Origin: Desulfobacteraceae bacterium | Lineage (GTDB): Bacteria > Desulfobacterota > Desulfobacteria > Desulfobacterales > UBA5852 | Reading direction: 5' to 3' | NCBI GenBank assembly: GCA_014237395.1 | Contig: JABZFP010000018.1 | Span: forward strand, 186,001 to 250,000 | DNA: 64,000 nucleotides | Part shown: in pieces, positions 9,187 through 17,739 of the stretch | Position numbering within the stretch: position 1 is the first letter of the stretch | Layout: each line of letters opens with the position of its first letter | Program-made: the position numbers and the translations under genes | Notes under the pieces: model-generated | Databases searched by the model: none | The model's input: the letters and a program-made list of their open reading frames with translations, nothing else | Told to the model about the DNA's origin: nothing

Positions 9187-9370
9187 TGAGCATCGTGGCT
9201 GCGGCCGATAAAGACGCGGCGACTGTCTGAGTCCGCCGTAGCCAAAGCGAAGGCGGGCGAGTTTCGGCGCGTCCGGCCGTGGCCACGACGCGCAGGCGAA
9301 CCCGCAGGGCGCGTGACACCGGGCGCCTTCTTTTGGTTCGTTTTCTTCGGCGAGGAAGAAAATGAACAAC
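9187..9370. repeat. Second interspersed repeat, copy 1
   Basis: About 180 bases resemble 42352-42515 in the same orientation. Shared blocks are GACTGTCTGAG(T/C)CCGCC near the start, TCTTTTGGTT, and a terminal hairpin TTTTCTTC (9341-9348) / GAAGAAAA (9355-9362) followed by TGAACAA. It encodes nothing recognisable and occupies most of the gap between the EVE gene and the acyl-CoA dehydrogenase terminator. Confidence 0.7.
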
Positions 9371-9427
9371 AACCAGAGGGGGGGGTAATCACCGAACCGG
9401 TCGCACCCCTATAGAGGAATGCAAATT

Positions 9428-9458
9428 AAAAAAGGGCACGCCATAAAGGCGTGCCCTT
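9428..9458 (-). terminator. Rho-independent terminator of the acyl-CoA dehydrogenase gene
   Basis: A perfect 11-bp stem (9432-9442 with 9448-9458) and a five-base loop are followed, on the minus strand, by a T run (A run at 9428-9433 on the plus strand). It lies 38 bases past the stop of the minus-strand dehydrogenase gene. Confidence 0.9.
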
Positions 9459-9495
9459 CATTATATCCACTGCCAATGCGGCGGATATGCTGCTA

Positions 9496-11196
9496 TCAGG
9501 GATTCATCTCGTAAGTGTCCGTAAGGGGCAGCACCTCTTTCTGCCACACCCGCTGAAACCGTTCCTCATCCACCACCGGCTTGCGGATCATCTTCAGGCA
9601 GCCCTCCATCTGGGCTTCCGTGCTGCTGGTCTTGGCATAAAGTTGCAGGGCGAACTTGGAAAAATCCCGCACCATGAAATCGAAGATCTGCTCCAGCAGG
9701 TCATCGCCCAGGCCGTCCATCTTCCCCTTCTCGATGATCAGCTGGCCATAGGCCACCAGGGTAAACAACTCACCCATGCATAGCAGAAAGTCGATATCCC
9801 GGGTCTGCTCCTTGCTGGGCGGCGCGGTCATGAGGAGCGTCTTCAGGGCCTCGATCTGCTCCTTGAAGATATTCACGTTGGGCAGATCCACCTTGCTGTA
9901 GGCCTTCGTGTAGTCGTGGAACTGGATCTTACCCAAGCCCCGGGTGGGCCCCTGGTTGAACAGAAATTCATCGTGAGCCGCATCCGTCCGGAAAGGTATC
10001 TCCGGGAATTCCCCTGGATTGAATAGGTAGTTGGCCATGAACTTCACGATCAGGGCCATGTTGACGTGCACGGTACCTTCAAGCTTGGGCAACGCCCGGA
10101 TATCGCGTGCCGCCATTTCGAAATAGGTGTCCTGCTCGAAACCGCGGGCGGCGATCACATCCCACAGGAGATTGATCACCTCTTCCCCCTGGGTTGTGAC
10201 TTTCATCTTCACCATGGGGTTGAAAAGCAGATAGCGCCGGTCCTCAGCAGACGCCGACCGCATGTAATCGATGGCGCGGGCCGAAAAGATCCGCATAGCC
10301 GCCAGACGCGCATAGGCATCCGTGAACATCTGCTGAATGTGAGGAAACTCCGTCACGAACTTGCCGTAGAGGTTGCGGTGAGCGGCGTGATTGATGGCTT
10401 CGTAAAAGGCATGGGTGCAGATGCCGATGGAAGCCCAGCCCAGGTTGAACTTGCCCACGTTGACCGTGTTCAGGGCCGCGTCCCAGGCGTCCTGACCGGT
10501 GGAGAGCACTTCCCCGTCGGTAATGGGATAGCCGTTCAGGGCGTATTCAGCCACGTACATCTGGGCGTTGACCACGTTTTTGACCAGTTCGAAATTGTCA
10601 TGGGTGGTCTCCACCGCAAACCAAACATATTCGTCATTTTCCGAATTTTTACCGAATGTCGACAACAGCGCGGCTTCGTTGCCGTTGCCGATATAATACT
10701 TGCCGCCATCGGCCACATAACGTCCCTCGCCCAAGGGCGTCAGCATCATTTCGGAGGAATAGAGATCAGCGCCATGGGCTTTTTCAGACAGGCCGAACCC
10801 GAAAATGCCCCCTTCCCGCAGCAAACAGCCGGTCTTCTCCCGAATCGCACGGTTCGGACTCATCCAAAGCGGTCCCAGCCCCAGGATCGTGACCTGCCAG
10901 TTGTACCAGTAGGCCAGACCGTAAAACCCCAGGATTTCGCTAAAGACGCTGTTGCGGTAGGTGTCCCAGCGGGCATCCGGATCGCCTTCGGCAAACTCCG
11001 GCGGTGTCAGCAAGGTCGAAAAAATTTTATTTTCTTTCACAAACGCTATAAAATCGGCATACCAGCGGCGTTCGTGATCATCTTCCTTGAGCTTGGCTTT
11101 GCCCTTGGCTTCAAAAAATTCGATGGTCTTGGTCATGATCTCCTTGGAACGCTCGTCCAAGTGATCGAAGGTTTCCTTCCGGGGGTTGAAAATCAT
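9496..11196 (-). CDS. Acyl-CoA dehydrogenase family protein (large form)
   Basis: This 566-residue flavoprotein of the acyl-CoA dehydrogenase superfamily would introduce an alpha-beta double bond in an acyl-CoA. The middle domain is visible in EGGIFGFGLSEKAHGADLYSSEMML and KYYIGNGNEAALLSTFGK, and the C-terminal helical domain follows (AARDIRALPKLEGTVHVNMALIVKFMANYL). It is longer than the common 380-residue enzymes, like the FadE-type forms of Desulfobacteraceae. AAGGAGG precedes the ATG. A MarR gene lies upstream on the same strand and a strong terminator follows. Substrate chain length is not predictable. Confidence 0.85.
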   Translation of the reverse strand: MIFNPRKETFDHLDERSKEIMTKTIEFFEAKGKAKLKEDDHERRWYADFIAFVKENKIFSTLLTPPEFAEGDPDARWDTYRNSVFSEILGFYGLAYWYNWQVTILGLGPLWMSPNRAIREKTGCLLREGGIFGFGLSEKAHGADLYSSEMMLTPLGEGRYVADGGKYYIGNGNEAALLSTFGKNSENDEYVWFAVETTHDNFELVKNVVNAQMYVAEYALNGYPITDGEVLSTGQDAWDAALNTVNVGKFNLGWASIGICTHAFYEAINHAAHRNLYGKFVTEFPHIQQMFTDAYARLAAMRIFSARAIDYMRSASAEDRRYLLFNPMVKMKVTTQGEEVINLLWDVIAARGFEQDTYFEMAARDIRALPKLEGTVHVNMALIVKFMANYLFNPGEFPEIPFRTDAAHDEFLFNQGPTRGLGKIQFHDYTKAYSKVDLPNVNIFKEQIEALKTLLMTAPPSKEQTRDIDFLLCMGELFTLVAYGQLIIEKGKMDGLGDDLLEQIFDFMVRDFSKFALQLYAKTSSTEAQMEGCLKMIRKPVVDEERFQRVWQKEVLPLTDTYEMNP

Positions 11197-11277
11197 GGTT
11201 GCATCCTCCTTAGCGTTTACGCTTCATCTGATCATTTTGATTGCGGTTGATTATTGTGTGGAAGTTGCTTCGCAAGG

Positions 11278-11403
11278 ATTCCGGAGGCAAGAATTCAAGG
11301 AGTCGAGTGAAAAGCGAAAAGGCAACAACTCCTCGTCTGTATCTATGTCAAAGCCGATGTTCTATCAACCTCGCCCTTGAATTCACTTGAACCCTTGAAT
11401 CCT
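11278..11403. repeat. Imperfect inverted repeat (third repeat family, copy 2)
   Basis: GGATTC...AATTCAAGG near 11278-11300 faces CCTTGAATTCACTTGAACCC near 11374-11393. The second arm contains the same 15-mer (11384-11398) as the repeat at 8559-8573. The repeat lies between the MarR gene and the dehydrogenase start, so it sits in the leader or promoter region of the dehydrogenase. Confidence 0.6.
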
Positions 11404-11430
11404 GCAGCGCGCCAACCCTCGCTGGCGCCC

Positions 11431-11442
11431 TTCGCATACGAA
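11431..11442. promoter_or_regulatory. Candidate MarR operator 1
   Basis: TTCGCATACGAA, an interrupted dyad (TTCG-N4-CGAA), lies just past the marR stop and upstream of the dehydrogenase gene. Its exact reverse complement occurs at the other end of marR (11911-11922). Such paired sites flanking a MarR gene suggest autoregulation and control of the dehydrogenase. Confidence 0.5.
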
Positions 11443-11460
11443 CCTTTGGCTCGATTTTTT

Positions 11461-11898
11461 TTAGGCGCGCTCCGGTTCCATCAAATCCCATAGAAAACGT
11501 TTCAGTAGCACCTGCTCCTCAACACTGAAACGTGCCAGAAGCGCCTCGTTGGCCTGCTTGCGCAGCTCGATCAATTCCGATTTATGGTCATCCGCATACC
11601 GGGTCGGGAAAAGACGCACCACCCGTCGATCGTCGGGGTCCGGCCTTTTTTCAACCCACCCGGCCTCACTCATGCGGTCCAGCACACCGGATAACGTGGC
11701 CTTGTCCATCACGAGCATTTTTCCCAGTTCCGCCGCTGTCTGGCCGGCTTCATACCAGAGGCCCTCCAGCACGAGATGCTGGAGATTGGTCAGGCCATAG
11801 GGTTTTAATATTTCTTTAAAACGACCATGGGCCTTCTGGTAGGCTTTCGCCAGCAAAAAAATCGTACAGTCCGGCAATGGTTTCGTTGTTGAGTGCAT
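11461..11898 (-). CDS. MarR-family transcriptional regulator
   Basis: This winged-helix repressor has about 145 residues. The recognition region reads TAAELGKMLVMDKATLSGVLDRM and the wing is GWVEKRPDPDDRRVVRLF, with the DxR wing motif intact. The frame is open to 11925, but the ATG at 11898 is preferred because GAAGGA lies upstream of it and because the candidate operator at 11911-11922 would otherwise fall inside the coding region. MarR proteins usually respond to small aromatic or acyl ligands. The acyl-CoA dehydrogenase downstream is the likely target. Confidence 0.85.
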   Translation of the reverse strand: MHSTTKPLPDCTIFLLAKAYQKAHGRFKEILKPYGLTNLQHLVLEGLWYEAGQTAAELGKMLVMDKATLSGVLDRMSEAGWVEKRPDPDDRRVVRLFPTRYADDHKSELIELRKQANEALLARFSVEEQVLLKRFLWDLMEPERA

Positions 11899-11910
11899 TC
11901 CAATTTTTCC

Positions 11911-11922
11911 TTCGTATGCGAA
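11911..11922. promoter_or_regulatory. Candidate MarR operator 2
   Basis: TTCGTATGCGAA is the exact reverse complement of the site at 11431-11442, with matching flanks (CC before, C after on the plus strand). It lies 12 bases upstream of the preferred marR start, which would suit autorepression. Confidence 0.5.
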
Positions 11923-12127
11923 CATTTATCGACAAGCGTTCCTGTTGTCAATGGAATAGTGCTCCCTGTCCATTGGTAACATCGAACCGTCAGATTGTAA
12001 TAAGGGGATTCTTATCGTGATAACCGTAACATCATCACTGAGGAGGCCGCCGCCAAAAATCATGTTTGTTTTACCACTCCTGGCAAGGTCTTTTAGACCT
12101 GCACAGCAAGCGGCCGCGAACGATACC

Positions 12128-13573
12128 CTAATCAGACGCCTTCCGACGCAGGGCCAGCATCGTGACATCATCTTCCTGGGGGGCTTTGCCGATATGGGCA
12201 AAAAGATCCGTGCCCACGTTTCCCATCACCTCTAAAACCGAATCCACCGGTTTCGACAATAATTCTATCAGACGCTTTTTCGTGAATCGGGCGCCCTGAT
12301 GGGATCGAGCATCGAGCACACCGTCCGTATAACCGAAAAGAATATCGCCGGGCTGGAGGGTCAGTTTTTTGTAGACAAATTTTGTCTGGACAAACAGTCC
12401 AACCGCCGGCCCGGTTGGGCGGAGCGTTTCTTTTACGCCTTTTTCATTCAAAACGAATAACGGTTCATGCCCGCCGTTTATATAGACAAGAGAGCCGCTG
12501 TCGGGCTCCAGTATCCCGAAGAAAAGGGTTGCGAACATGCACATGTCACCGTGCTCGCCGGCGATGTAGTCATTGGTCAAGGCCACGGCCCGAATGGCCT
12601 CGACTTGACTGAACCGGCGATGGACGGGGGTTTCGATATTGCCACCGACGGTGTGCGTGGATCGATTGACCACGTTCCGGTTGAGTCGGGCCTCTCCTGA
12701 AAAAATGCGAATCAGGCTCCTGAAAAGCGCCATAAAAAACGCGGCGCCAACCCCTTTGTCGCAGACATCGCCAATCACTATCCCGAGATACCCTCCCGGC
12801 AACTCAAACACATCGTAGAAATCTCCGGATACACGGTTGGCCGGGAAAAAGAACCCTTCGATCTCCCAACCGGATGGCCGTGGAAGGTCCTGGGGCAAAA
12901 AATCCATCTGCATCTTGCGACACTTGTTCAGTTCATCGGTCAACGATTGCGAGAAAACCTCGCATTCCTTTTGGGTCGAGCCTAATGCATTCAAGGAATC
13001 ACTGAGATTGGCAAAGAGGTTGGCGTTTTCGACAATCAAGGCCAGCTGGTTGGCCAGGATACCCATGGTATCGGCCATCTTGGGGGTAAAGTGGCCCGGT
13101 TCGGAATGCACCAGCGTCAGAACACCCAGGAGCATTTCGGCACTGACGATGGGCAGGCAGAGGGCGCTGCCGGCATGGTAGGGCGGCTCCGGCAGGACCA
13201 GCCAGCGTGAATCGGAACGCGTGTCCGGCACCAGCCCGATCTCATGGTGACGGGTCACCCAGCCGGCCAGCCCCTCTTTAAGGACCCGCTCGATGCGTTC
13301 GGTTTTGGTGTCGGTCTGACGATCGTCCTCAGGCAGCAGGCTGTCCGCGACCTGGCCATCGCTGTCGAAAAGGATCAAGCTGCCGTGCTGGGCCGCGCTG
13401 AGGTCCAGCGATATCGCGATGGCCTCGCGCAGAATGATCTTGATGGCCTCCTCCTCGTAAGGCGGCCGGGCCGTCGACACGAGCTTTTCCAGCAAGGCGG
13501 ACTGGGCTTCGAAAACCGCACGCAGGGAATCGCTATCCAGTGTCTTGCGCAAATTAAGATTTCTGTTGTGCAT
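12128..13573 (-). CDS. GAF-SpoIIE (PPM-type) serine phosphatase
   Basis: This cytoplasmic phosphatase has about 481 residues. The first 210 form a GAF-like sensor (GLAGWVTRH, LCLPIVSAEMLLGVLTLVHS), then comes a short linker, then a SpoIIE/RsbU phosphatase domain with the metal-binding segments RVSGDFYDVF, VIGDVCDKG, GYTDGVLDAR and DDVTMLAL. Such enzymes dephosphorylate STAS antagonists. A STAS protein and an RsbW-like kinase lie nearby (14896-15813), which points to partner switching. The start at 13573 is chosen over an upstream in-frame start because AAGGGGG precedes it. Confidence 0.88.
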   Translation of the reverse strand: MHNRNLNLRKTLDSDSLRAVFEAQSALLEKLVSTARPPYEEEAIKIILREAIAISLDLSAAQHGSLILFDSDGQVADSLLPEDDRQTDTKTERIERVLKEGLAGWVTRHHEIGLVPDTRSDSRWLVLPEPPYHAGSALCLPIVSAEMLLGVLTLVHSEPGHFTPKMADTMGILANQLALIVENANLFANLSDSLNALGSTQKECEVFSQSLTDELNKCRKMQMDFLPQDLPRPSGWEIEGFFFPANRVSGDFYDVFELPGGYLGIVIGDVCDKGVGAAFFMALFRSLIRIFSGEARLNRNVVNRSTHTVGGNIETPVHRRFSQVEAIRAVALTNDYIAGEHGDMCMFATLFFGILEPDSGSLVYINGGHEPLFVLNEKGVKETLRPTGPAVGLFVQTKFVYKKLTLQPGDILFGYTDGVLDARSHQGARFTKKRLIELLSKPVDSVLEVMGNVGTDLFAHIGKAPQEDDVTMLALRRKASD

Positions 13574-13761
13574 CCAACCCCCTTGGGTGACACCGCCACT
13601 GCCGACTTCCCTGCCGGACAAGCCTCAGTGGTCCACCAATAATGACAGGCCCATTGGGTAATATCGGGGAATCATTTGTGGAATCTTCTTGTGTTTATGA
13701 ATATGTAAGCATTCTTAGAGAAATGGGAACAGCCCCTGCCATTGTGCCCTTTCACCGGGGG

Positions 13762-14694
13762 TTATCCAGGCGTGGCGATTCGGTTTTCCGCCAGCAGACC
13801 CCGAAGCGCTTTGACGCTTCCCCAGCGCCTCAGGTGGCAGCGGGGATCGAAGCCATCCTGTTCGACAACCCCCGTCAGGTATTTCAGCTGGCGGTCCATT
13901 GAAATCCGGTAGAGATTTCCGGGTGTATGCCAACGGGCGTTGAAATGATTCACCAGATAGACGTCTGCTTGTTCGAGATTGTTTTTCAACCGAGCGCGGG
14001 CGCGCTCATCAAATGAAATCGCTTTCCGGCAGCAGTCCAGCGGGTTCTGATAGCCGGGGGCGCCGGAATCACGATCTTCCTCATATAGAAAAAACAGTCT
14101 TTCCAGGTAGGTGGCGCTGGAGAGCTGGGCCAGCAGGTCGGAAACCGAAAGCATTCTTGCAAGTAACTCATGGGTTCCGGATTGGAAAGACATGGCGTTG
14201 ACGTCTTCCGTCATCATGGTGCTCTGAATCATGGTCTGACATTCGGCAATTTCCGATGGTGTAAGGCCGATGGCTTCGCCATGCTGTAGAACGAAAGCCA
14301 TGCTCCGCATCTCATGCTCGGCGCGAAAGCAGGCACCCTTTTCTGTCGATTCGGCTGATGTTCTGATGTATCCGGCATCATGCAGAATGGCGGCCGTCAA
14401 TCCCACCGCCAGATCCCTTTGCGCGATCTTTTTCGAAGCAAGTTGCGCGCCATGAATAAGCCGCGCCATGGTTAATAACGTTTCCGCCGCATGGGCGAAA
14501 TCATGATAATTCGTGTCGCATTTAAAATAACCGTCGAATTCGCCCCGATACAACCGGACCGCCATATGGTAGGCGGCTGTGACGACAACACCCGCCGGCG
14601 CGTGCTCTTTCAGGCCAGAAACTTTCAAAGTTTCACGCAGAAAATCGATGGGATGCCGAATAACAAGCAAATCGGATAAAACACGCCTTTTCAT
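13762..14694 (-). CDS. HD-domain protein (possible phosphohydrolase or phosphodiesterase)
   Basis: This 310-residue protein has the HD superfamily metal ligands: YHDFAHA around residues 63-69 and AAILHDAGYI with H105 and D106, followed by a downstream helix with AEHEMRS. The pattern resembles cyclic-nucleotide phosphodiesterase-type HD domains more than HD-GYP, as no GYP motif is visible. GAGGG precedes the ATG. The substrate is unknown. Its position next to a nucleotidyl cyclase makes cyclic-nucleotide turnover possible, but that is inference. Confidence 0.7.
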   Translation of the reverse strand: MKRRVLSDLLVIRHPIDFLRETLKVSGLKEHAPAGVVVTAAYHMAVRLYRGEFDGYFKCDTNYHDFAHAAETLLTMARLIHGAQLASKKIAQRDLAVGLTAAILHDAGYIRTSAESTEKGACFRAEHEMRSMAFVLQHGEAIGLTPSEIAECQTMIQSTMMTEDVNAMSFQSGTHELLARMLSVSDLLAQLSSATYLERLFFLYEEDRDSGAPGYQNPLDCCRKAISFDERARARLKNNLEQADVYLVNHFNARWHTPGNLYRISMDRQLKYLTGVVEQDGFDPRCHLRRWGSVKALRGLLAENRIATPG

Positions 14695-14796
14695 GATCTG
14701 TCCCTCACACCAGCCAAAAGATCATGTGACCGCGTATGGCGACTTTCCCCGTCCAGTTGGCCGAAGGATAAGAAACCGGAAATATTCATTTTCACA

Positions 14797-14825
14797 TTGA
14801 CAAATATGGGTTATCTTTATTACAT
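14797..14825 (+). promoter_or_regulatory. Candidate sigma70 promoter for the signalling genes
   Basis: TTGACA (14797-14802), a 17-base spacer and TTACAT (14820-14825) lie about 70 bases before the RsbW-like gene, in the divergent gap with the HD gene. Consensus match only. Confidence 0.4.
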
Positions 14826-14895
14826 AAGTGAATACGATTCAATAAGTGATTCGTGATAATTTATTAGTCCGGTTTATATCCATCAAAACAGGCAT

Positions 14896-15333
14896 ATGCA
14901 GCCATCCGCCTCAAATACTGCCGTCAAAATCGTTCTGCCCAATATTTTGGGCTACGAACGTATCGCTATGGCCTGTTCGGCTTATTTTGCACAATTGAAT
15001 GGCCTGCCACCTGATCGTATCGAGGATCTCAAAACCATTGTCGCGGAGGCAACCACCAACGCCATGGAGCATGGCAACGGGGGACGTGCGGAAGCCCGTG
15101 TCAGCATATGGTTTGAGTCGACCCCGGAGGCTATTCGAGTGACGGTCAAAGACGAAGGCAACGGTTTCCAGAACACGTTTCCTGATCCGGATATCGAACG
15201 CATCATGGATGATAGAGAAACGCCCGTTGGATTCGGCCTGTTTCTCATTCGGAATCTTGCCGACCATTTCGCGTATCGTCAACTGCCGGAAGGAGGGCAC
15301 CGCATCGAAATGCGGATCGCGATGCAACCCTGA
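14896..15333 (+). CDS. RsbW/SpoIIAB-like anti-sigma serine kinase (HATPase)
   Basis: This 145-residue GHKL ATPase shows the N box EATTNAMEHGN, the G1 box VKDEGNGF and the G2 box GFGLFLIRNL. In partner-switching systems this type phosphorylates a STAS antagonist and sequesters a sigma factor or another output protein. No sigma factor gene is in the window, so the output may not be a sigma factor. It is followed 124 bases later by a STAS gene. Only a weak ribosome site is seen. Confidence 0.88.
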   Translation: MQPSASNTAVKIVLPNILGYERIAMACSAYFAQLNGLPPDRIEDLKTIVAEATTNAMEHGNGGRAEARVSIWFESTPEAIRVTVKDEGNGFQNTFPDPDIERIMDDRETPVGFGLFLIRNLADHFAYRQLPEGGHRIEMRIAMQP

Positions 15334-15456
15334 TTTGCCCGCTTGGAACCGGGCTTTTTTGAAACATAACGAACCACCATCGATGCATCGTCAGATATAA
15401 AAAAACTTCGGGCATCGTCAGTCTACCTGAAGCAAAGCGCGAGGAGAGCGCAACCA

Positions 15457-15813
15457 ATGGCAATGCAACAACATACCAATGAAATCCATCTCGAAGCTCA
15501 AGGTGCCGTTACGATACTGGATATCAGAGGGGATATCACGGCTTTTTCGGAATCTGCACTGGGGGATGCTTACCGGAAAGCCAGCGAACAGGGCGCGGGC
15601 AAACTTTTGCTTAAAATTGAAAAGGAGGCCTACATCAACAGCGGCGGCATCGCCGTTCTGATCCAGATTCTGGCCCAGACCCGACGCAAAGACCAGCGCG
15701 TCGCCATTACCGGGATATCGGAACATTTCAAAAAGATTTTCAACATGGTGGGTATTACCAAATTTGCCGACGTTTTCGAATCCACGGAACTGGCCGTCCA
15801 GGCGCTGACCTGA
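15457..15813 (+). CDS. STAS-domain anti-sigma-factor antagonist
   Basis: This 118-residue single STAS domain matches SpoIIAA/RsbV: VTILDIRGDIT at the start and INSGGIAVLIQ with Ser62 at the position normally phosphorylated by the cognate kinase. The residue before it is Asn rather than the common Asp. GAGGAG precedes the ATG. With the RsbW-like kinase upstream and the SpoIIE phosphatases at 12128 and 26009, it forms a plausible partner-switching set. Confidence 0.88.
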   Translation: MAMQQHTNEIHLEAQGAVTILDIRGDITAFSESALGDAYRKASEQGAGKLLLKIEKEAYINSGGIAVLIQILAQTRRKDQRVAITGISEHFKKIFNMVGITKFADVFESTELAVQALT

Positions 15814-15931
15814 AAAGCGTTCGCCCCAAGCCCGACTTCATCCTTCCGTTTCATCCGCGCCGCACCGATCTCCCCAAACAGCATCAAACAGCATTTCTAA
15901 TGCGTACGAGAAACCATGCGAGGAAAGCATC

Positions 15932-16399
15932 ATGTCAGCGGCTTCTTGTTACCTTTTTCGCAACCTGCCAGACGAAAAAATGGGTGCCCTGCACGCTGTT
16001 TCGCACCTCCAAACAATCCCGAAAGAGCAATGGCTGTTTCATAAAGGTGAGCGCGCCGAATATATCTATCTGGTGGAAGAAGGGGCCATCGAACTGGTGA
16101 TGCCGGTGGAACCCGATATCGAAATTCCCGTCGCCCTTATCCGGCCCGGCAACGGTTGCGTGGGGGTGGGAGCCCTGCTCGAACCTTACACCTACAGCCT
16201 TTCCGCCCGATGTAAAGAGGACACCCGGCTGACCGTTATCGCGCGTGCGGATATTTACGCCCTTTTTGAAAGCGACCCGGAATTCGGCAGCACCGTCATG
16301 ACAAACCTGGCCCAGCGACTCCTTGAACGTCTGAGAGAGACCCGCGAGGAAGTCAAAATCCACTTTATGAACCTGATTCAATCCGCCACATTCTCATGA
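15932..16399 (+). CDS. Cyclic-nucleotide-binding-fold protein with degenerate phosphate cassette
   Basis: This 155-residue protein has the cNMP-binding (CRP-type) beta-roll pattern: LFRNLPDEKM, IPKEQWLFHKGERAEYIYLVEEGAIEL. The phosphate-binding cassette, normally GE...R-S/T-A, reads GCVGVGALLEPYTYSLSARC here, lacking the Glu and the paired Arg. It may therefore not bind a cyclic nucleotide in the usual way. There is no DNA-binding domain. GAGGAAAG precedes the ATG. The stop overlaps the cyclase start by four bases, so the two proteins are probably made together and may interact. Confidence 0.75.
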   Translation: MSAASCYLFRNLPDEKMGALHAVSHLQTIPKEQWLFHKGERAEYIYLVEEGAIELVMPVEPDIEIPVALIRPGNGCVGVGALLEPYTYSLSARCKEDTRLTVIARADIYALFESDPEFGSTVMTNLAQRLLERLRETREEVKIHFMNLIQSATFS

Positions 16400-17700
16400 G
16401 TCCATCCCAATTAGAAAATCCACCCGAAATTTACGAACTGCGCTGCCAGCTGGAACAGTCCGAAAGCGTGCAGCTTGAGCTAGATCGGCGCATCTTCAAT
16501 CTAAAAACCCTCTATGATGTCAGCAAGGACATTTTCAGTAGCGTGGATTCCGAGGTGATCCTGCGGAATTTTCTCCTGATGGTGATGGGTAATTTTGGCG
16601 TTGCGGAAGGTACCGTCATGCTGTTCAACGGCCAAGGCCTGGAAGCAGTGCATTTTATATCCGTCGGTGTGCAGCAGGCCGACATACCTGCCCTGCAAAA
16701 CGATTTACAACAAATTCTTATAGAAGACAGCGGTCGGCAGCCCCAAAAGGCTTCACGGGACGGCGCCATTCTCCAGCCGGACTGCGATCCCCTCGACATT
16801 ATCTTTTTGTTTGAAGTCGACAGCCACCTTACAGGCGCGATAGGCCTTGGCCCCAAACTGATCGACGAACACTTCAACGAAAACGACCGGGAACTTATCA
16901 AAACCCTGGTCAACAACCTGAGCATCGCCCTGCAAAATGCCCGGTCCATTGAAGAGATCAAAAATCTCAACCGGGATCTGGAAGCGAAAAACGTTCAGCT
17001 GGAGCAGGCCATGAAAGAGCTCCAGGCCGCCCTGCGAAAAGTCGTAATTTTAGAAAGCATTAAATCCAATCTGTGCAAATTTGTACCGACGGCGGTTACC
17101 CGCCTGATGGAATCCTCCCCCAGCGGCGAAATTCAGGAAGCCAGGGAACGGGACATATCGGTGCTGTTCCTTGACATCGAAGGCTATACGCGCATCACCG
17201 AAGAAATCGGCGCCATCGAGGTCAACACCCTGACCGAAAAATATTTTTCGGTTTTCATGGACGCCATCTACCAGAACAACGGCGATGTCGTGGAGACCGC
17301 GGGCGATGGTTTGATGGTGCTGTTTATGAATGAAGACCCGACCCAGCATGCCCTGGAAGCCGTCCGAACCGCCGAAACCATCCGGGTAAAAGCCCGCTGC
17401 ATCAACAATGAATGTACCCTGGGAAGGGATCCGGTCATCATCAACATCGGCATCTGCTCCGGCCGGGCTTTCGTGGGGGCCTCCAAGTTCGACAGCTACA
17501 CCGGCGGGCGGTGGGCCTACACCTCCCATGGGACCACCACCAATGTGGCGGCCCGGCTCTGCGGCCAGGCCACCGGCGGCGCGGTCCTGGTGTCACGCGA
17601 CACCGCCGTGCGCACCCACACGTCATTTGCCTTTGAGCGTTTGGGTCCGTTCAAACTCAAAAACTTGTCCGAGGAAATCGAAGTGTTTGCCCTATCCTAA
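16396..17700 (+). CDS. GAF-domain class III nucleotidyl cyclase
   Basis: This 434-residue cytoplasmic protein has a GAF-like domain at about 40-185, a coiled coil at 185-225 and a class III cyclase domain at about 250-434. The metal aspartates are in FLDIEGYT (near 258) and AGDGLM (near 300), and the transition-state Asn and Arg are in NVAAR. The substrate-specifying Lys of adenylate cyclases is replaced by Glu (VETAGDG), as in guanylate cyclases. The partner position appears to be Thr. Base specificity is therefore uncertain, and cGMP is possible. It is coupled to the upstream cNMP-fold gene and followed by a cNMP-binding kinase. Confidence 0.85.
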   Translation: MSPSQLENPPEIYELRCQLEQSESVQLELDRRIFNLKTLYDVSKDIFSSVDSEVILRNFLLMVMGNFGVAEGTVMLFNGQGLEAVHFISVGVQQADIPALQNDLQQILIEDSGRQPQKASRDGAILQPDCDPLDIIFLFEVDSHLTGAIGLGPKLIDEHFNENDRELIKTLVNNLSIALQNARSIEEIKNLNRDLEAKNVQLEQAMKELQAALRKVVILESIKSNLCKFVPTAVTRLMESSPSGEIQEARERDISVLFLDIEGYTRITEEIGAIEVNTLTEKYFSVFMDAIYQNNGDVVETAGDGLMVLFMNEDPTQHALEAVRTAETIRVKARCINNECTLGRDPVIINIGICSGRAFVGASKFDSYTGGRWAYTSHGTTTNVAARLCGQATGGAVLVSRDTAVRTHTSFAFERLGPFKLKNLSEEIEVFALS

Positions 17701-17739
17701 TGACAGCCCGACTTCTCAGCTGCGGGGAGATTTCTTTCG

